A model generated the notes under the pieces. The model made no database searches, was not told the origin of the DNA, and saw nothing but the letters and a program-made list of their open reading frames with translations. A stretch of 64,000 nt of DNA from Lycium barbarum. Lineage: Eukaryota; Streptophyta; Magnoliopsida; Solanales; Solanaceae. Position 1 is the stretch's first letter, and each line of letters opens with the position of its first letter. This document shows positions 23,801-37,240 of the stretch, piece by piece. Where the stretch lies: assembly GCF_019175385.1 (NCBI RefSeq), contig NC_083344.1, forward strand, positions 8,584,725-8,648,724, read 5' to 3'. Made by a program: the position numbers and the translations under genes.

Positions 23801-24061
23801 ATAAGATATGAAAATGTATTGCTATAAAATTAAGAAACAATTATTAAGTGCACAAAAATGTTAATATTACGCTATACATGTGCAAAATATCGATTCTTGA
23901 AAAATGATAGTAAATTGATAAAATTCCTAAAATAAGGATAATCATCAATAAATTATCGAAAAATGTAAAAATGTGTAAATAATGTATTTCGGGCTCTTTA
24001 ACGAATCAGGGCCCCCAAAATGTTAATTTTAAGCACGTCGAGCCAAAATTAGGTGTCAACA
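20852..24061 (+). mobile_element. 3.2-kb LTR-bounded insertion in pol
   Basis: Starts TGTTACGCCC and ends AAAATTAGGTGTCAACA, with TSD CCGAG. It shows the motif AGAGTCGCCACCTTATTTTT about 80 bp in, shared in inverted form with the right end of the larger insertion 24685-37240, so the two belong to related families. No gag or pol is seen. Open frames around 22996-23376 come from a strand-biased G-rich stretch and have no domain. A solo LTR is likely; a non-autonomous element is possible. Confidence 0.75.
22996..23440. other. G-rich, strand-biased stretch in the insertion
   Basis: The plus strand is dominated by GGTGG, GAGGG and GAAGG words, giving proline- or arginine-rich shadow frames on the two strands. 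It is probably LTR or leader sequence; no protein family is recognised. Confidence 0.5.
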
Positions 24062-24684
24062 CCGAGTGGTTGTGGGAGAGGATAGCCATGGATTTCGTTG
24101 TGGGTCTTCTGAAGACCCTTGGTAAGTTTGATTCGATTTGGGTGATAGTTGATCGGTTGACTAAGTCCACTCATTTAATTCCAGTTCAGGTTTCTTATTC
24201 TACGGAGAAGTTAGTCAAGTTGTACATTCGTGATATTATGAGATTACATTGGATTCCTATTTCTATCATATCTAATCGGGGTACTATCTTTACTTCCCAT
24301 TTCAGGATAGCTTTTCATGATGAGTTGGGTACCCGAGTGGATCTTAGTATAGCTTTCCACCCCCAAACCGATTGGCAGTCCGAGTGGACCATTCAGGTGC
24401 TCGAGGATATGTTGAGATCTTGCGTTATAGACTTTGGTGGTCATTGGGATCATTACTTGCCGTAGGCAGAGTTTACATATAACAATAGTTATCACTCGAG
24501 TATCGACATGGGGCCTTTTGAGGCTTTGTATGGCAGGAGACTTAGATCTCCGGTTGGTTAGTTTGATGCATTTGAGGTTCGACCTCGGGGTACGGATCTA
24601 TTGAGAGAGTCTCTTGAAAGAGTGGGGGTTATTTAGGCTAAGCTATTGGCAGCTCAGAGTCGACAGAAGATGCACGCGGACCGG
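24062..24684 (+). pseudogene. Chromovirus pol, part 2: integrase catalytic core
   Basis: Continues part 1 with ERIAMDFVVGLLKTLGKFDSIWVIVDRLTKSTHLIPVQ and on to [13 protein letters not shown] and [14 protein letters not shown]. The first catalytic Asp is in AMDF and the Glu is in DWQSEWTIQ. The second Asp is replaced by Asn (codon AAT at 24274-24276, IISNRGT where the family has IISDRGT). Stop codons follow DHYLP (about 24463), SPVG (about 24559) and GVI (about 24634). It is interrupted at 24684 by a 12.6-kb insertion. The copy is dead. Confidence 0.9.
24680..24684 (+). repeat. TSD ACCGG, left (repeated at 37241-37245)
   Basis: Duplication around the insertion 24685-37240. Removing the insertion and one copy gives MHADRKVRGLEFAVGDQ, the expected pol sequence, which proves the boundaries. 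Confidence 0.92.
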
Positions 24685-25447
24685 TATTGACACCTAATTT
24701 TCACCTCATAAAACGCGTGTTTTAATTTTCAAATTTCCCAAGTCCACGACGGAGTAAGGATGCCCTTAAAAAATTTAATCCCGAGAAAATTGCAAGGATT
24801 GACGTTTAATTATTATTTTTCTAAAATTTAGCAATTACAAGAAATTACGAGTTATTTATCAAAAATATAATACGTATCTCGGTCCGTCTGGCTCGGGAAA
24901 ATTGTTAATCAAGACGACGTATGAATTACGGCTTATTTTTTACCGCATTTTTCAAATTCTTAAATATGCTTCGGAACTATATCAATATTAGGCTCGTTTT
25001 GAAGCTAATATTTTAAATTTGAGAGTTTTAAATTTTAAATTAGTCTAAAATAACTATTTTATTGAGTTATATATGTTATTTATATTACTTGATCATTATT
25101 TGGTTTAAATTGCGGGGAGGGCTAATTTAAAACTTTTAAAAAAACTAGGGGGGAAGGTTTAAAAAAAAACCACTCTTTATTTTCCATACCCCTGACTCCT
25201 TTTCTTCTCTTTCAGGGGAAATGGTGACGGCGTTTAGGGTTTGCTATTCAGTCTAATTAAAGGCATTTCATGGCTGTGGTACGCCAGATTTTTAAGGGTT
25301 TCTGTCCTCTATCGTGTTTTCTTATGGTTTCCAAGTTTATTTTCGCACAACTCGTTTTGTTTGATCTTGAATTTGACTCAAATAGGGCTTGGGATGTTGC
25401 TCGGGTCCTTTCACGTGCGTAGTAGCCATGGGCTAGGCCTTGAGCCT

Positions 25448-25452
25448 CTAGC
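25448..25452 (+). repeat. TSD CTAGC, left (repeated at 28408-28412)
   Basis: 5-bp duplication around the solo LTR 25453-28407. Confidence 0.88.
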
Positions 25453-28407
25453 TGTCATGACCCTAATTACCGATCGTGCGGGCACCTACCTTATTTCACT
25501 AGTAGGCGAACCCTTACCCGTTAACCCATTAATCACTAGCCAATTTAAACTTCTTTAATCATTTATACTCAACCAATCAATGATCATGTGAATGAATAAA
25601 TAAGTAAATTAAACAATTCATAATTAATAGATAATATAAGTGCATAAGTCTTAACTATTACACCCATAAGATCTGAAACTCATTGTATAAGGACTCTAAC
25701 CAACGATGTCTAAAGAATGAAGTATATCTCAACTATAATAACAAACAATGTCTCGAATAAAAATAGACATCTGGAAATAGAGATCATCAGGTGGCATGGC
25801 ATGGATAGAACATCAACCTCGGATCTGATCGAGCAAACTAGCTTCAAGCTAGAGATGTAATCTGGATGAAATCTCTGGAACACAATCTGCACTGGAAAAG
25901 GGTGCAGCAAGGTAGTATCAGTACAAACACTATATACCGGTAAGCATCATAGGCCGACTAAGATTAGTTCACGCATATAATTATAAAATCAACAAAATAA
26001 ATAGATAGACACTTCACACTCAAATCCAAGTCACATAATATCTCATAATGGAGTTACAGCTTAAGATGAAACTTCTAAACCACAAGTCTGTCAAGTTTCA
26101 ATAATCTCACCTGATAATCACAAGTCCAAGTTCCTTCCCTAAGTAGAGCCACTAATCCACAATTTAACTCAGTTAATGGTGATATTTATATCACAATAGG
26201 CATTCTCCATCCATACCAAAATCAGAAACAACGAGCATATAATAATGCAAAATAAAATGTAATGATATGCAATGCAAAATATGATGACGTGCAATGCAAT
26301 GCCATGCACTGGCCAATCACTCGAATTGTACACACATGCTAACTGATGTCATTGCTTAGTAGTCATGACCTGCAGGGGACCCATGGTGTCCATGTACCAC
26401 TCGTTCCGGAATACTCCTCGGACCCGAGCACAAACCTCCGCTCCGGAACAATTAGCAATATCAATATCAAACACAAGGCATCATGCCACAAGTCTTCCAG
26501 ACCATTTCGACAATTTATGAGTGTATGAATGCATAAATGAGTGTAAAGTGTAAACGTGGTAAATCAATGCAACCCAATAAAGCAACAGTGAAGGTAGAAG
26601 TCACAAGCCACAAGTCATATCAAGACTTGGATCAACTTAGCCATGAAATGAATCATACAAACTGTCTCAACCAACATAATAGTCTATGTCTCTCTTTACT
26701 TCCACATGTAGCAAGTACACCTCACAACTAAGTCTTGTATCACCAAAAGCTCCACTTTTCTATATATTATCATCAACAACAAATCATACATCAAGTTTTT
26801 ATCTACGTACTGTCATACGTTTATATCACAATTCAAGCCTATACTCATTATCCTTCCTTTCTCCGATAATATATGTCACAATAAGAGAGAACTGAGTACA
26901 ACATGACAATTTAGGTAATAAGCCTAATCACAATAACAGGGAAACGAGACACCATTAACAACAATCAATCCAATAGATATCCATCTCGAAACGCCACAGT
27001 ATGAATATAACTACACCTCATATTTCAGTACATAAAGTAAGGGCGACGAGCCCACCAGATCAGAAGTCATACCAACCTAGCTAATATCCAACCAAACACC
27101 ATGTCCGAAGAACTAATCATGCTTTCTCCCATCAATTCTACACAATACATACATTTCGCTAAGCAAAGTCTAACTAAAGTAAGCCATAACCTACCTGAAA
27201 TGCAAAACAGGAGCCACAAACTACTCCACACGAGTTCTCTATTTTCGAAGCGCCTCATAACGATCAAAGTCTAACAATATGATGCTTAATAAGCAACAAA
27301 CCAAGGTTTTGAACAAGGACAACAATTTGGGGAAGAAGACGCACTTACTTCTACCCTTTTCAATGGATGAAACCATCCTTTAATGGTGAATTTATCATAA
27401 CTTCTATCTCTACAATCATTAACCTTCAATTCATGGGTTTCTAATCAATTTTACCCTTCAAAACAGATTTTAGGACAAAATTTCCATTTTTATTAGAACC
27501 CTAAGTCTCAACATGAAATTCCAACCATAAGAAATCAAATTCTCTTCTTAGAAAGTGATAATCTATACTCCGAGGTGATTAATCAACAACAAAATCAACA
27601 ACCCACCAATTATTTAAGGGTTTACTAATTCTAGGGTTCTAGGATTTCAGCTACCATTGATGGACCTTAAAATAATCATGGAACTTGAAGAAGAAAGGAA
27701 AATGAACAAATAAAGATGGGGACTTACCCTCCAAGATGCTTTCACCAAAGAATGGGATGAATTTTGCCTCTTTCTCTCTTGAAAACTGACTTTGGGGTCT
27801 TGGGGTTAAGGGTTCAAAGTTAGGGTATAAAAATAGGGCATTCTTCCCCCGTCGGCCGCTGCAGTGGTCAGTTGGTCGCTGCAGCGATACTGCTATAGCG
27901 GCCAGCTGGAACAGTCCGTACTAAAATGGTCGTATCTCCCTCATACGGAGGCGGAACGCGACGATTCTTTTTCCTATAGCTTTGTAATTTCGATTCGGCT
28001 CTAATGATTCAAACCTCACCCAAAAAAAGGTTGGATGATCAATACGGAGCTGTTTGTCTCCACAGATCTTCGGCAAAAATACCGAATACGAGCATGACAA
28101 AACCCAAACCCATTTGAAACTCTTTGGAACCTCACCAAAACTTGTGGACAAGGTCAAAATCATCATAATAACATGTTCGAACTTCCAAAACACTGACATG
28201 GGGTGATCCTAACCCGACGTTGACCGTGATCAACTCTAAGTCGCTAACTTAACTAGCTTTTCCATCAATGACTCAATTTACACTCGAACCTTGCGGAAAC
28301 TAACCCAATGACTTCATTAAGTCATAAACCATACTAACAAGACTTGGGGAAAGGTTCAATGGGGTTAAATGGGTCAAAACACTATAACGAACAAATGGAT
28401 CGTTACA
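25453..28407 (-). mobile_element. Solo LTR, 2.96 kb, chromovirus type
   Basis: Starts TGTCATGACCC and ends GGATCGTTACA, hence minus oriented, with perfect TSD CTAGC. The first 60 bp (GTGCGGGCACCTACC, GGCGAACCCTTA) resemble the inverted LTR end at 14920, so this is a related family. On the minus strand CGCTATAGC-type repeats (27845-27905) precede a TATA-like CTATTTTTATACCC. No internal genes. Confidence 0.88.
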
Positions 28408-28412
28408 CTAGC

Positions 28413-29598
28413 CAACCTGTGCACTACTCACAATATGTGAAGGACCTAGGGTAATTTCCCATAGGTCCCTTCCAAAAAATCGAGTACTAGGTTTGGCGAT
28501 TCTTATCTGTTTGGGTACGATTGTACCGTTAAAAACGTTGCATTTTTGTTTTATTTGATGACTAGGTATACTATTCCATTTTTGGTTGATTTATTAGATT
28601 TTATTTGAATTTCAGGGTACAGTTTGTTGTATTATGTGATTTAGTGTTTATTTTTTATTGGATGGAGTACGAATTATATAAAATTGTGGGAAATTCTTTT
28701 GGTTTAGACTGAATTTGAATTGGAAGGGTTTTGCAATTTGGAGGGAATTTGGAAAAAACCTAGAACCTTCTATTTTTTATCCTTACCCCCCAATCTGTGC
28801 TATAATAAGAAGAGTTTGTTGCCATTTTTGTAGGGATTTTTTTTATGGAAAATTTCTGAAAAGGAATAAGAGGTCTTAAATTCTCATTATTAGAATCCTA
28901 TTGAAAAACCAAGAATACTATAGATATACTACTGAAATATTACAATATACCTACATTTTACATATATTATTCAAAAATATACTACAAGATATTACAAAAA
29001 TTCAAAAAAGCAAAGGCTGTTTTTTTTAAAAGGGAATCTTGGGTGTTGATATTGAAGTGTTCCTCCTCTTTGATCTTTAGGTTGCCCTACAAAAAGGTAA
29101 AATTCCGTTTTCAGTTCACTTTATACTCATGTTAGTTTTCTTTTATGCATTTAACTTGGTTATAGTTCCATGATTGATGTTCCAAGCTTGTTTCTGTTAG
29201 AACTTAGTATGAATGTTGGCTTAAGTGTGTTTGTGTGGATATAAATGTTTTTTCTCTGGCCTACTGTTTCATTGATTCTTATCATGTTATTGGTTCTATA
29301 ATGCTAGCAATATAAGGTTCAAATAGGTTTAAATGAGGAAGAGAGGTTAGTTTTAGACCATGGTTTGTTTCCTTTAACATTTTAGAGTTTTATGAAGCTT
29401 TATCTTCTACTTTTTTATGTGTTTTGTTGAATCCTTGAGGATTCTGTGTCCATTTGAGCCTCATACTAATTGTGTTAGGATCATTTGAAGTCTTTAATCT
29501 CATAAATGCACTGGCTTTTTGAACAAAAATGAATATGTGATTGCTTATGGTTTAGGCTTCTTTTTCGCTAAAATTGTTCCAAAGGGTATAAATAGACC
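28413..29598. other. Non-coding interior of the 12.6-kb insertion (left part)
   Basis: T-rich on the plus strand, with no frame longer than background and no retroelement motif. It joins to 32882 once the solo LTR 29604-32876 is removed. Confidence 0.6.
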
Positions 29599-29603
29599 TT
29601 TTC
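29599..29603 (+). repeat. TSD TTTTC, left (repeated at 32877-32881)
   Basis: 5-bp duplication around the solo LTR 29604-32876. Confidence 0.85.
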
Positions 29604-30256
29604 TGTCACGACCCGACTAGCGGCCGTGACGGGTACCCGGGGCTATCCACCGAGCACCGCTCATCCTGCTACTTATCATACTCGTTAAGCTTTCATTCAT
29701 CAAATCCATACTCAAATCATAGAAAAATCATTTTTCATTTGGAAACATAATTACCTTTATATACATAAGCCCTTTTCGGCTATCAAAAATAATACACACA
29801 TACATATATATATATATATCTATATATATACATATATACGCTTATCAAAATCGCGAGACCATACTGCCCACACATATGTATCTACGAGTCTCTACTAGAG
29901 TGCTAGACATATGGACGGGACAGGACCCCGTCGTGCCCAAAGCATATTTGTACATAAAATAGTAAATTAATGGCACCTCCGGAATAATGGAGTGCTTTCG
30001 AACTCTGCTCATCGGCTTCTACAAATCTGGGTCTCCTCCATGCTTACCTGTGGGCATGAACACAACGTCCAAAGAAACGGACGTCAGTACGAATATTGTA
30101 CTGAGTATGTAAGGCATGAATGAAATAAACATAATGGAGGATCATAAGACTTAAGATGAGGACATAACCTGCTTAACCTTTAAGGGAGGATACCTTTCAT
30201 GCCTATATCATATACTACCACGGTACATGTATCATCATAACTCATACATCGTCGTA

Positions 30257-30258
<2 letters not shown>

Positions 30259-30338
<80 letters not shown>
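30259..30338. repeat. Compound (CA)n(AT)n microsatellite
   Basis: About 16 CA units followed directly by about 24 AT units. Nearby (30340-30400) short degenerate copies of CACACACCGTCGTAT continue the pattern. Confidence 0.95.
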
Positions 30339-30340
<2 letters not shown>

Positions 30341-32399
30341 TATATCGTCACACACACCGTCGTATATCATATATCATAACTCATACATCGTCGTATCACA
30401 CACACCGCATCCGCTCATACACATTAACGTTATCCGCATTCGGCCATGTAGTGGCTCGACAATATCACCTACATATTTTCTGGGCTTTTCATACATACAT
30501 CATATATATAATCATAGCATATACGTATTTATATCATATGCTACCTGGCCAACCAAGGCTTCAGGGTTATTGCTACCTGGCCCTACCAAGGCTTCAGGGT
30601 TATTCGTACCCAACTGCAGAGGTGTGCGCGCGTTACATAAATATATACATATTCTACCCGGCCTTATAAGCTCAGGGTTTCATAATATTCATACATAAGC
30701 ACATATATATATATATACATAAAAGCCCATAAATATCTTTAGCGTCATCACTATTATCATCGTCATCATTATCATCATCACTATCAACATCGTCATCATT
30801 ATCATCACATATGTCTCATAAACTTATCTTAACCTTTCATGGAGCATACATTTGGATTTAAAGACAATCTATGAGAATCGCATCGTATTCGTAGCACGAG
30901 CTACATAATAATATCGCATAATAGCCTTTATAATCTCTAACTTAGGCTCATCGTTACCATCATCGTATCTATATTATATCTCTTACCTTTATCTCATGTG
31001 AAATCCTCTATGAACATAGACTCGTAACTTTTCGGAACATTGGTCATAGGACATGTATTAGAGCTTATAAACAATCTATAACAATGTCGGGGTGACATAA
31101 AGTTGAGAGCCTCCACTTCCATTATGGAGCATTCATAAGCATTATGCCTCACCTCGAAGGAATTAGCATATAAGGTGAGTGTAGTCAATGAATCAACATC
31201 AATGGGTCATAGTATGGATCATTAGCCTTGTAGAATCATAATCTTATAGGCCTTGGAATCTTTAGACTTAGACTCGTCATCATCACCATCGCATTCATAA
31301 CATGCCTCTTATCTTATCCCATATGGCTATTCATGAACATAGGCTCTTAGTTTTCCGGAAGGTAGGAAAGTCATGGAGAGGTAAGGCAATAAAATTAAAG
31401 GGATCATATAGGGATCACTAGCGTCGTAGGAACATCATATCATGAGCCTTATGACTTCTTGACTTAGATTCATCATCGGTAATGTGACGTTCGTAACGTA
31501 TCTCTTTTCTTTATCTCATATGAAGTTCTTTATACTCATAGATTCATAGTGACCAATATGTAGGAAAAAACATGGAGAGATAGGAGGATTCATACCATAA
31601 GATTCATGCCTTAGAAAGAAAGGACTAGCCTTACATACCTCTTTCGTTTAACAATTTCCATCGCTTGGTTGTTCTTCTTCAATGCTCACGTTTCTACCTT
31701 CAAGAGAATTCACATTCACATTAGCCAATCGATTATATGAATGTGCCTACTAGAGCTACAGAAAATTGGGCAGCATTTCCTTTGTTTATACAACCTTTCC
31801 CATATTGTATATCAACTCCCAAACATTCGTAATAACGTTCACAATATCATAACCATCAATCGCCATTCATCTACATTACCCTCATTTCACAATTTCACTT
31901 CAATTCATCCATAATCATGGTCATAGTATACTAGCACGTTTTCTTGCATATAATACCTATCCCGTGTCCTCAATATCATTTTTAACATAACCATATCACA
32001 ACACATCAATAATCATGACTCAATTCGAGTTATCACTCAAAATGATACTATTCACACTTTCATGACCCATTTGCTATACCCTTTTGCAATCCAAGTGTTT
32101 CAACTTTCAAATACCTTAAACAACATGTAAATACCATAAAACTTACCTTAGATGGTGTAGGAATTAACCTTGAGTGCAAACACTTCACTTGAGCAAAACC
32201 CTAGTTTCATCTTCACTTGGATTCCTTGTCTTGGATGAACTTTAATGAGTTTCTTACATTTGATTCACTTGGTTTGATGTAATTGATCATAAATACCCCT
32301 TGAATTCTTGTTGGAGAAGTGTAGAGAGAAAGGGTGTGAAGGGAAATCAAATGAAATGAACTTGGACCCCTTTATTAATACACAAAATCTGTCCCGTCC

Positions 32400-32535
32400 C
32401 ACTTATACGGACACACATACGGTCCGTATGTGTGACCGTATAATGGTTCCAGTGGAGTCTCTTCTCTGGACAAGTTATACGGCCAGATCTACGGTCCGTA
32501 TCTTTTGTACGGTCCGTATAATGGACCGTACAATC
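32400..32535 (-). repeat. Cluster of ACGGTCCGTAT palindromes
   Basis: The 10-bp palindrome TACGGTCCGT/A and part-copies (ACGGTCCGTATG, CTACGGTCCGTATC, GTACGGTCCGTATAATG) recur about six times within 140 bp of the solo LTR, just upstream of its TATA-like box on the minus strand. This looks like a promoter-proximal binding-site array. Confidence 0.7.
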
Positions 32536-32881
32536 CACAGTTTTCCGAAAATTATTTTTGTCGACTCGTTTGATCTCCAATCCTTATGGAACCTTCTTGA
32601 CACTTGTTTATCACTTCATTAACAATATAGGGGTCGTTATAACTCTTCTCCAAAGCATCATTAAGTCATCGTTAATTCGTTATTCGTAAATCCTTTCCGA
32701 TACATCTCGTATGTCTTGCCTCCTCTTGGCAACTTTCTTCTCTTACTTCGAATGTATTTGAAATCTCATTTAGAATCATCGAATGTTATTCCTTACTCAT
32801 CAAAACATCGCATTCGTCGTACCCTTCGTCAGTCTATTCACTGTGCATGAACGGAAATTTTTTCCGAGGTGTAACATTTTC

Positions 32882-35800
32882 TCTTTGACTAATTATCAGG
32901 AAACCACCTTGCTTAGATGATGCTTTAAAATGGATTTGAAATGATCTCATGATAAAAACAAGTCCTAAAATGAATCTGAATCTTGATTGTTATTCTTAAA
33001 AGAGTCTATTGATACATATCTCTCTAAACTGCTTGTCTGGTTTAGTTTTAAGTAGACTTCTAGAGATTGTTTCATTTTGGAAAAATCAATTTGAAACTGT
33101 TAAAATAGGCTCTTGACATTGTGAATTTGTTATATTGAGGCCTAGATGGATACTTGACTCATGATGATGTTGCTTGATTCTAAGACTAGATGGAAAGGGG
33201 TTTGATGCTCATTTTAGTTTGTAGAATACTGTTGCATTAGTAGTATTTTCAGATCTTGTATATGATATTGATGTTGTTTAAACTTGTTGCTGTTTTATGG
33301 AGGTTTGACAATGTCTGGTCTTACTTTAGTTATTTAGGGATCATTAGGCAGTTTAGAATCATGTTAGTAGGTTTAAATTTGAAATATAGTTATTTTGGTG
33401 AGTTGTATAATTCAGAATCCAACATGTGCTTTAAGACTAGTAACAGTGCTCTTTTATGGCTTTACTGTGATGAAATTGGTTTTCCTGTGTGATTTCTGTT
33501 GGTTTCAAAACTGTCTAAATCTAAAACTTGAAGGAAGAATAAATCTTGTTGTGTTGTGTGTCCAATTTGGATTGATAGGTTCAGAAACTTGAAACTGTTG
33601 GCTGATATTGGTATCACATGGACTTTAATCCTTTAAAGCACCTTGATTAAAGCTGGTTTTAGCAAAACAATCTTCCTAAGATGACTTGTATGGTGTGTCT
33701 ATGGGGTCTTAAAAGTGAGTTTAAATGAAATATAGTTTCTTGTTTGGTGTTTTATGAGCCTTATCCTGTGCTTCTGGTCTCTTTTTAAAGCTGTATAGTT
33801 GTAAAAGATTTTAAAAGGTAAAGACTGATGACTTATGAGACTGTCTCCCCTTTGTGAATGTTGTTCTATTTTCCTTTGGTCCTTTAGAGTGTCTCTTTAA
33901 AAGGTTGAGTTGTTTTAGATTTTAGTTGTGAATTTTGGAATCTGTTTGAGATTATGGTGACTGCTGATGGAATATATGGTCTTTAGAAATGATAACTTCA
34001 GTGTAAAAGATAGTTTTTGAAGGTTTATGTCACATGTTGTTTGACTTGTTGAATTGTGTGAAGTTTGAGTATCATGTTAGACCTTGTATGTGTTGTCAAT
34101 GCCTCTTCTATCAAGTTGATTAAAAGAGTTAGACGTGAAAGGAGTTTTTAGAAGCTTAATCTCTTGTTTTAAAACTAAGTATGATGGTCTGAATTATTAC
34201 TTTTGGAATTGTTGAGTGTTATTTGTGAAACTAGTTTTCCTTTCATTTGTCTATGTCAAAAGGCTTTATAATCAGCTGTTTTGAGACCCGTGTCCTCTGA
34301 ATTTGAGTTTTGGGGATAATAGTTTTGAGAATTTCCATTACCTAGAGTTCAAGTGCATAGGAGAGTTTGAAGCTAACACAAAAGTATTAAAACAAAAGAC
34401 CAAGTGCAGGGTTTGTATTTGTGTGAATCATTCTCATGTATCATTTGCATCCTCTTGGACTGTTAGGATTTTCCTAGATTGACCTTAACTTGAACTTTCT
34501 GTGTTTGAAACCTTCATTGGTCATTCTTGACCTACACTTATACCCTTAACTCCTCTGTGTCACCTTGAGAGTAAAACTGAGAATCTCGGACTATCTTGAA
34601 CTTGTAACTTGCATCACTTGATAGTCTGGTCAGGTTTTGGGTTGAACTGGTCTCTTGTACTTAATCTTATTTCTATGAACTTTTGTTTGAAAATTTGCAA
34701 CTGAAATGAACTGAACATTAGATTACTTTGAAAACACATTTTTGGACTAGTCTAATTCACTCTCTTGGCTCATTGGATCCTGAATTCTAAAACTGGAAGA
34801 CCAGTATATGGCTTATGCCCTATCTTGATTACGCATTTAGATTAACTGGAAACTTTACTCTTCTTTTGTTGTCTATATAAGAAATTTGGGATTCCCCCTT
34901 ATGTATATTTCCTCTGTCTGCTTAATTCAAAATTGAAGTATGCATATTGTATTGCACCTAGGAATAGTATCATACCCCTTTTAGTTGCACTTTGGAACAT
35001 CTGAACTGCTGGTGTTTCTTTCTGAAACCTCTTTTTGGCTGTAACTGATTCTGATCACTACATATAATTATTTGATCTCTATTTTGCACCTTGACCCATA
35101 TGTGTGAGTATGAGAATAGAATGATTTGGATTACCATTTAAGGATTTTCTAATGTCTCTATAAGACCTGATGTTGTTAGATAGGAATTGCAAGTTGCAGT
35201 CTGAACCTTTGTCTGAGAATTTCTGAACCTAAACCTGTTTTGACCTTAACTAGTAAAAATGGAAAATATAGTGTTGTTTATACACTTTCCTTGCTTGTTT
35301 CAATGGCTTAATTGACACTCCCTTGTCTCATCTCCTCTCAATGCTATTGTTTTCCCCCCTTTTATCACTTAGACTCTTGTTTTGTTCTTGTGAAGCTGCT
35401 GCTTGTGGGATTTATTGACAATAGCCTTGCCTTGTTTGTTTATAGATTTGATACCTTGACTAGATTCATTGCCTATCCTAGCATATTTGCACTCATCTCC
35501 TAATTGTTTATACTGTGGACAAGACTCTTGACTTAGGATAAGAATTTATGAGATATTTTTATCCTAGTTAGACTTAAATTGAATTTGCCATACGACTGTG
35601 TGATGTCCTTTAGTTCGTAAGGTTTGAATACCTAGTGTATATTAACGTATATGTAGGGTATGCCCTTTAAAGGGTTTTGCTCTCCATAATGAGGTATATT
35701 AGGGGTATATCATGTATCTCACAGCCCTAACACTTAGAAAATTTTTAAAAATGGAATAGTATATCTAGTGGTATACCATGTATACTACTCTTTGACACCT

Positions 35801-37069
35801 AGAAATTTTTCAACAAGATAAGGACTTGGGCCTGTTATTTGGGCCTGACACTTGTGTTACTATACTCGGTCTGTCATTACTATTGCTTTGGGCTTATTTT
35901 CCATTTGGTCCATTTTTGATCATTGATCGTCATTTTGCATTGTTAAGATGGCCAGTCCAAATAAATTGTAATTTTTTTTTTTTTTTGCTTGTGTAATAAT
36001 TATTGTAATTTTCATTTTTATACTTAGTTTAATTCATGAATATATACTAATATCATGCATACCCGTTGATATCTTTGTCCATTCAAATCCGTTGGTAGGT
36101 CCCAATGGGGCCCACTAACGTATCTAGATCGAGTTAACCTCTCCCTTGGAGAAAAATAGAGCATACGTTGGATTTAAGATGAACCCGATTGCATAAATAC
36201 CCTCTTCTTGGGCTTGGTCTGCCCAATCTCTCTATCTCTATTTAAATTATGTACTTTAAATTGTTACTTGCCTAATTATTGTGCCAATTGGAACCCTTAC
36301 GAGATTGTCATATTTTAAAGTCGCCAAAATGAATTTGCAACAAAATTAAGACGTAGTTGTAAGGCATTAATGCAAATCGGGACTGATTTGATTAAAGGAC
36401 CAAAACTGCCAACTTTATGAAATTTGGGACTGATTTGAACATTTACGAAACTTATGGACTTGAATGTGTGGACTGATTTGGACTAAACTTGTGGGACTAA
36501 TTGTGACTATTTAGACTTAGATTAAAAAATAAAATTGGGCTAAAACCTGACCAAAATATAGAATAAAAATGAACTCTATATGTAGTATACTATTAATATA
36601 TGAATTATAATAGTATGCCTAAAATTATGTTCTTAAAAACTATTTTCTGTACTAATATATATATATATATATTCAAAACTATTTTGGGTGGACTTACGTA
36701 GAGTCCTACTTAGGCTAAGAGCCTTCGGGCATTAGCCTAACTGTTCTAGTCCGACACCCTAAAACGCCCAATTTTGGGCAAAATTTTACCACTTTTGATT
36801 CTTGAAATGTGGTATATTTTGCATGAATGACTAAAATTTTTGTTGTGGAAATATAAACCGAAGAAATTTTACCATAAACAATTCATATCTACAAAAACAT
36901 ACTATTAGAACCTGTACGTCAACCGTATTTTACGGATCATTAATACCGGGGTGCCTAACACCTTCCCCGGGGGATCATCATAACCCTTACCCATACTTTG
37001 GTTAGATTAGGATTCTTTTAAAATTTAACCATTTTGAATGAACCCTTTTCGAACTGGTTTTTCCTAATT
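32882..37069. other. T-rich non-coding interior of the 12.6-kb insertion (right part)
   Basis: About 4.2 kb. The plus strand is markedly T-rich and C-poor from about 32900 to 35000, resembling plant intron or UTR sequence. No open frame exceeds about 80 codons and no retroelement domain is seen. Near the right end the CCTTCCCCGGGGG and TTTTTAGGTGGGGACTCT-type motifs (about 36961-37095) mark the terminal LTR segment. Confidence 0.55.
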
Positions 37070-37240
37070 TCCTAAAAATTAGGTGGGGACTCTAAAATAA
37101 GTCCATTTAGAGCTCTATCCCCGTAGACGTATATTTTTTTCTTTTTCCTGGTACGATTGACAAACATACTTTCCCGAAACACTTTTCTTTTTAAATGAAG
37201 CAAGTGCAAATACGAATCGAAAAAAAATAGAACCGCTACA

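Larger units (their letters stand above)
29604..32876 (-). mobile_element. Solo LTR, 3.27 kb, Gypsy type
   Basis: Starts TGTCACGACCCGACTAGC and ends TTCCGAGGTGTAACA, minus oriented, with TSD TTTTC. It contains a compound microsatellite (30259-30338) and, near its minus-strand promoter side, repeated ACGGTCCGTAT palindromes (32400-32530) ahead of a TATA-like TATTAATAAAGGGG. No coding region. Confidence 0.88.
24685..37240 (-). mobile_element. 12.6-kb LTR-bounded insertion in pol, with two nested solo LTRs
   Basis: Starts TATTGACACCTAATTTTC and ends CCGCTACA, with TSD ACCGG. In reverse it begins TGTAGCGG and ends GAAAATTAGGTGTCAATA, so it is a minus-oriented relative of the insertion at 20852-24061; its first TG is mutated to TA. 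After removing the two solo LTRs (25453-28407, 29604-32876) about 6.3 kb remains. That remainder has no gag, protease, RT or integrase that I can recognise, and no second LTR end was found. It is either an unusually long solo LTR or a large non-autonomous element. Confidence 0.8.

Noticed and set aside
32308..32622. 104-aa frame on the plus strand
   Set aside because: It lies in a solo LTR and crosses the ACGGTCCGTAT repeats; the reverse frame is also open. Not a gene.
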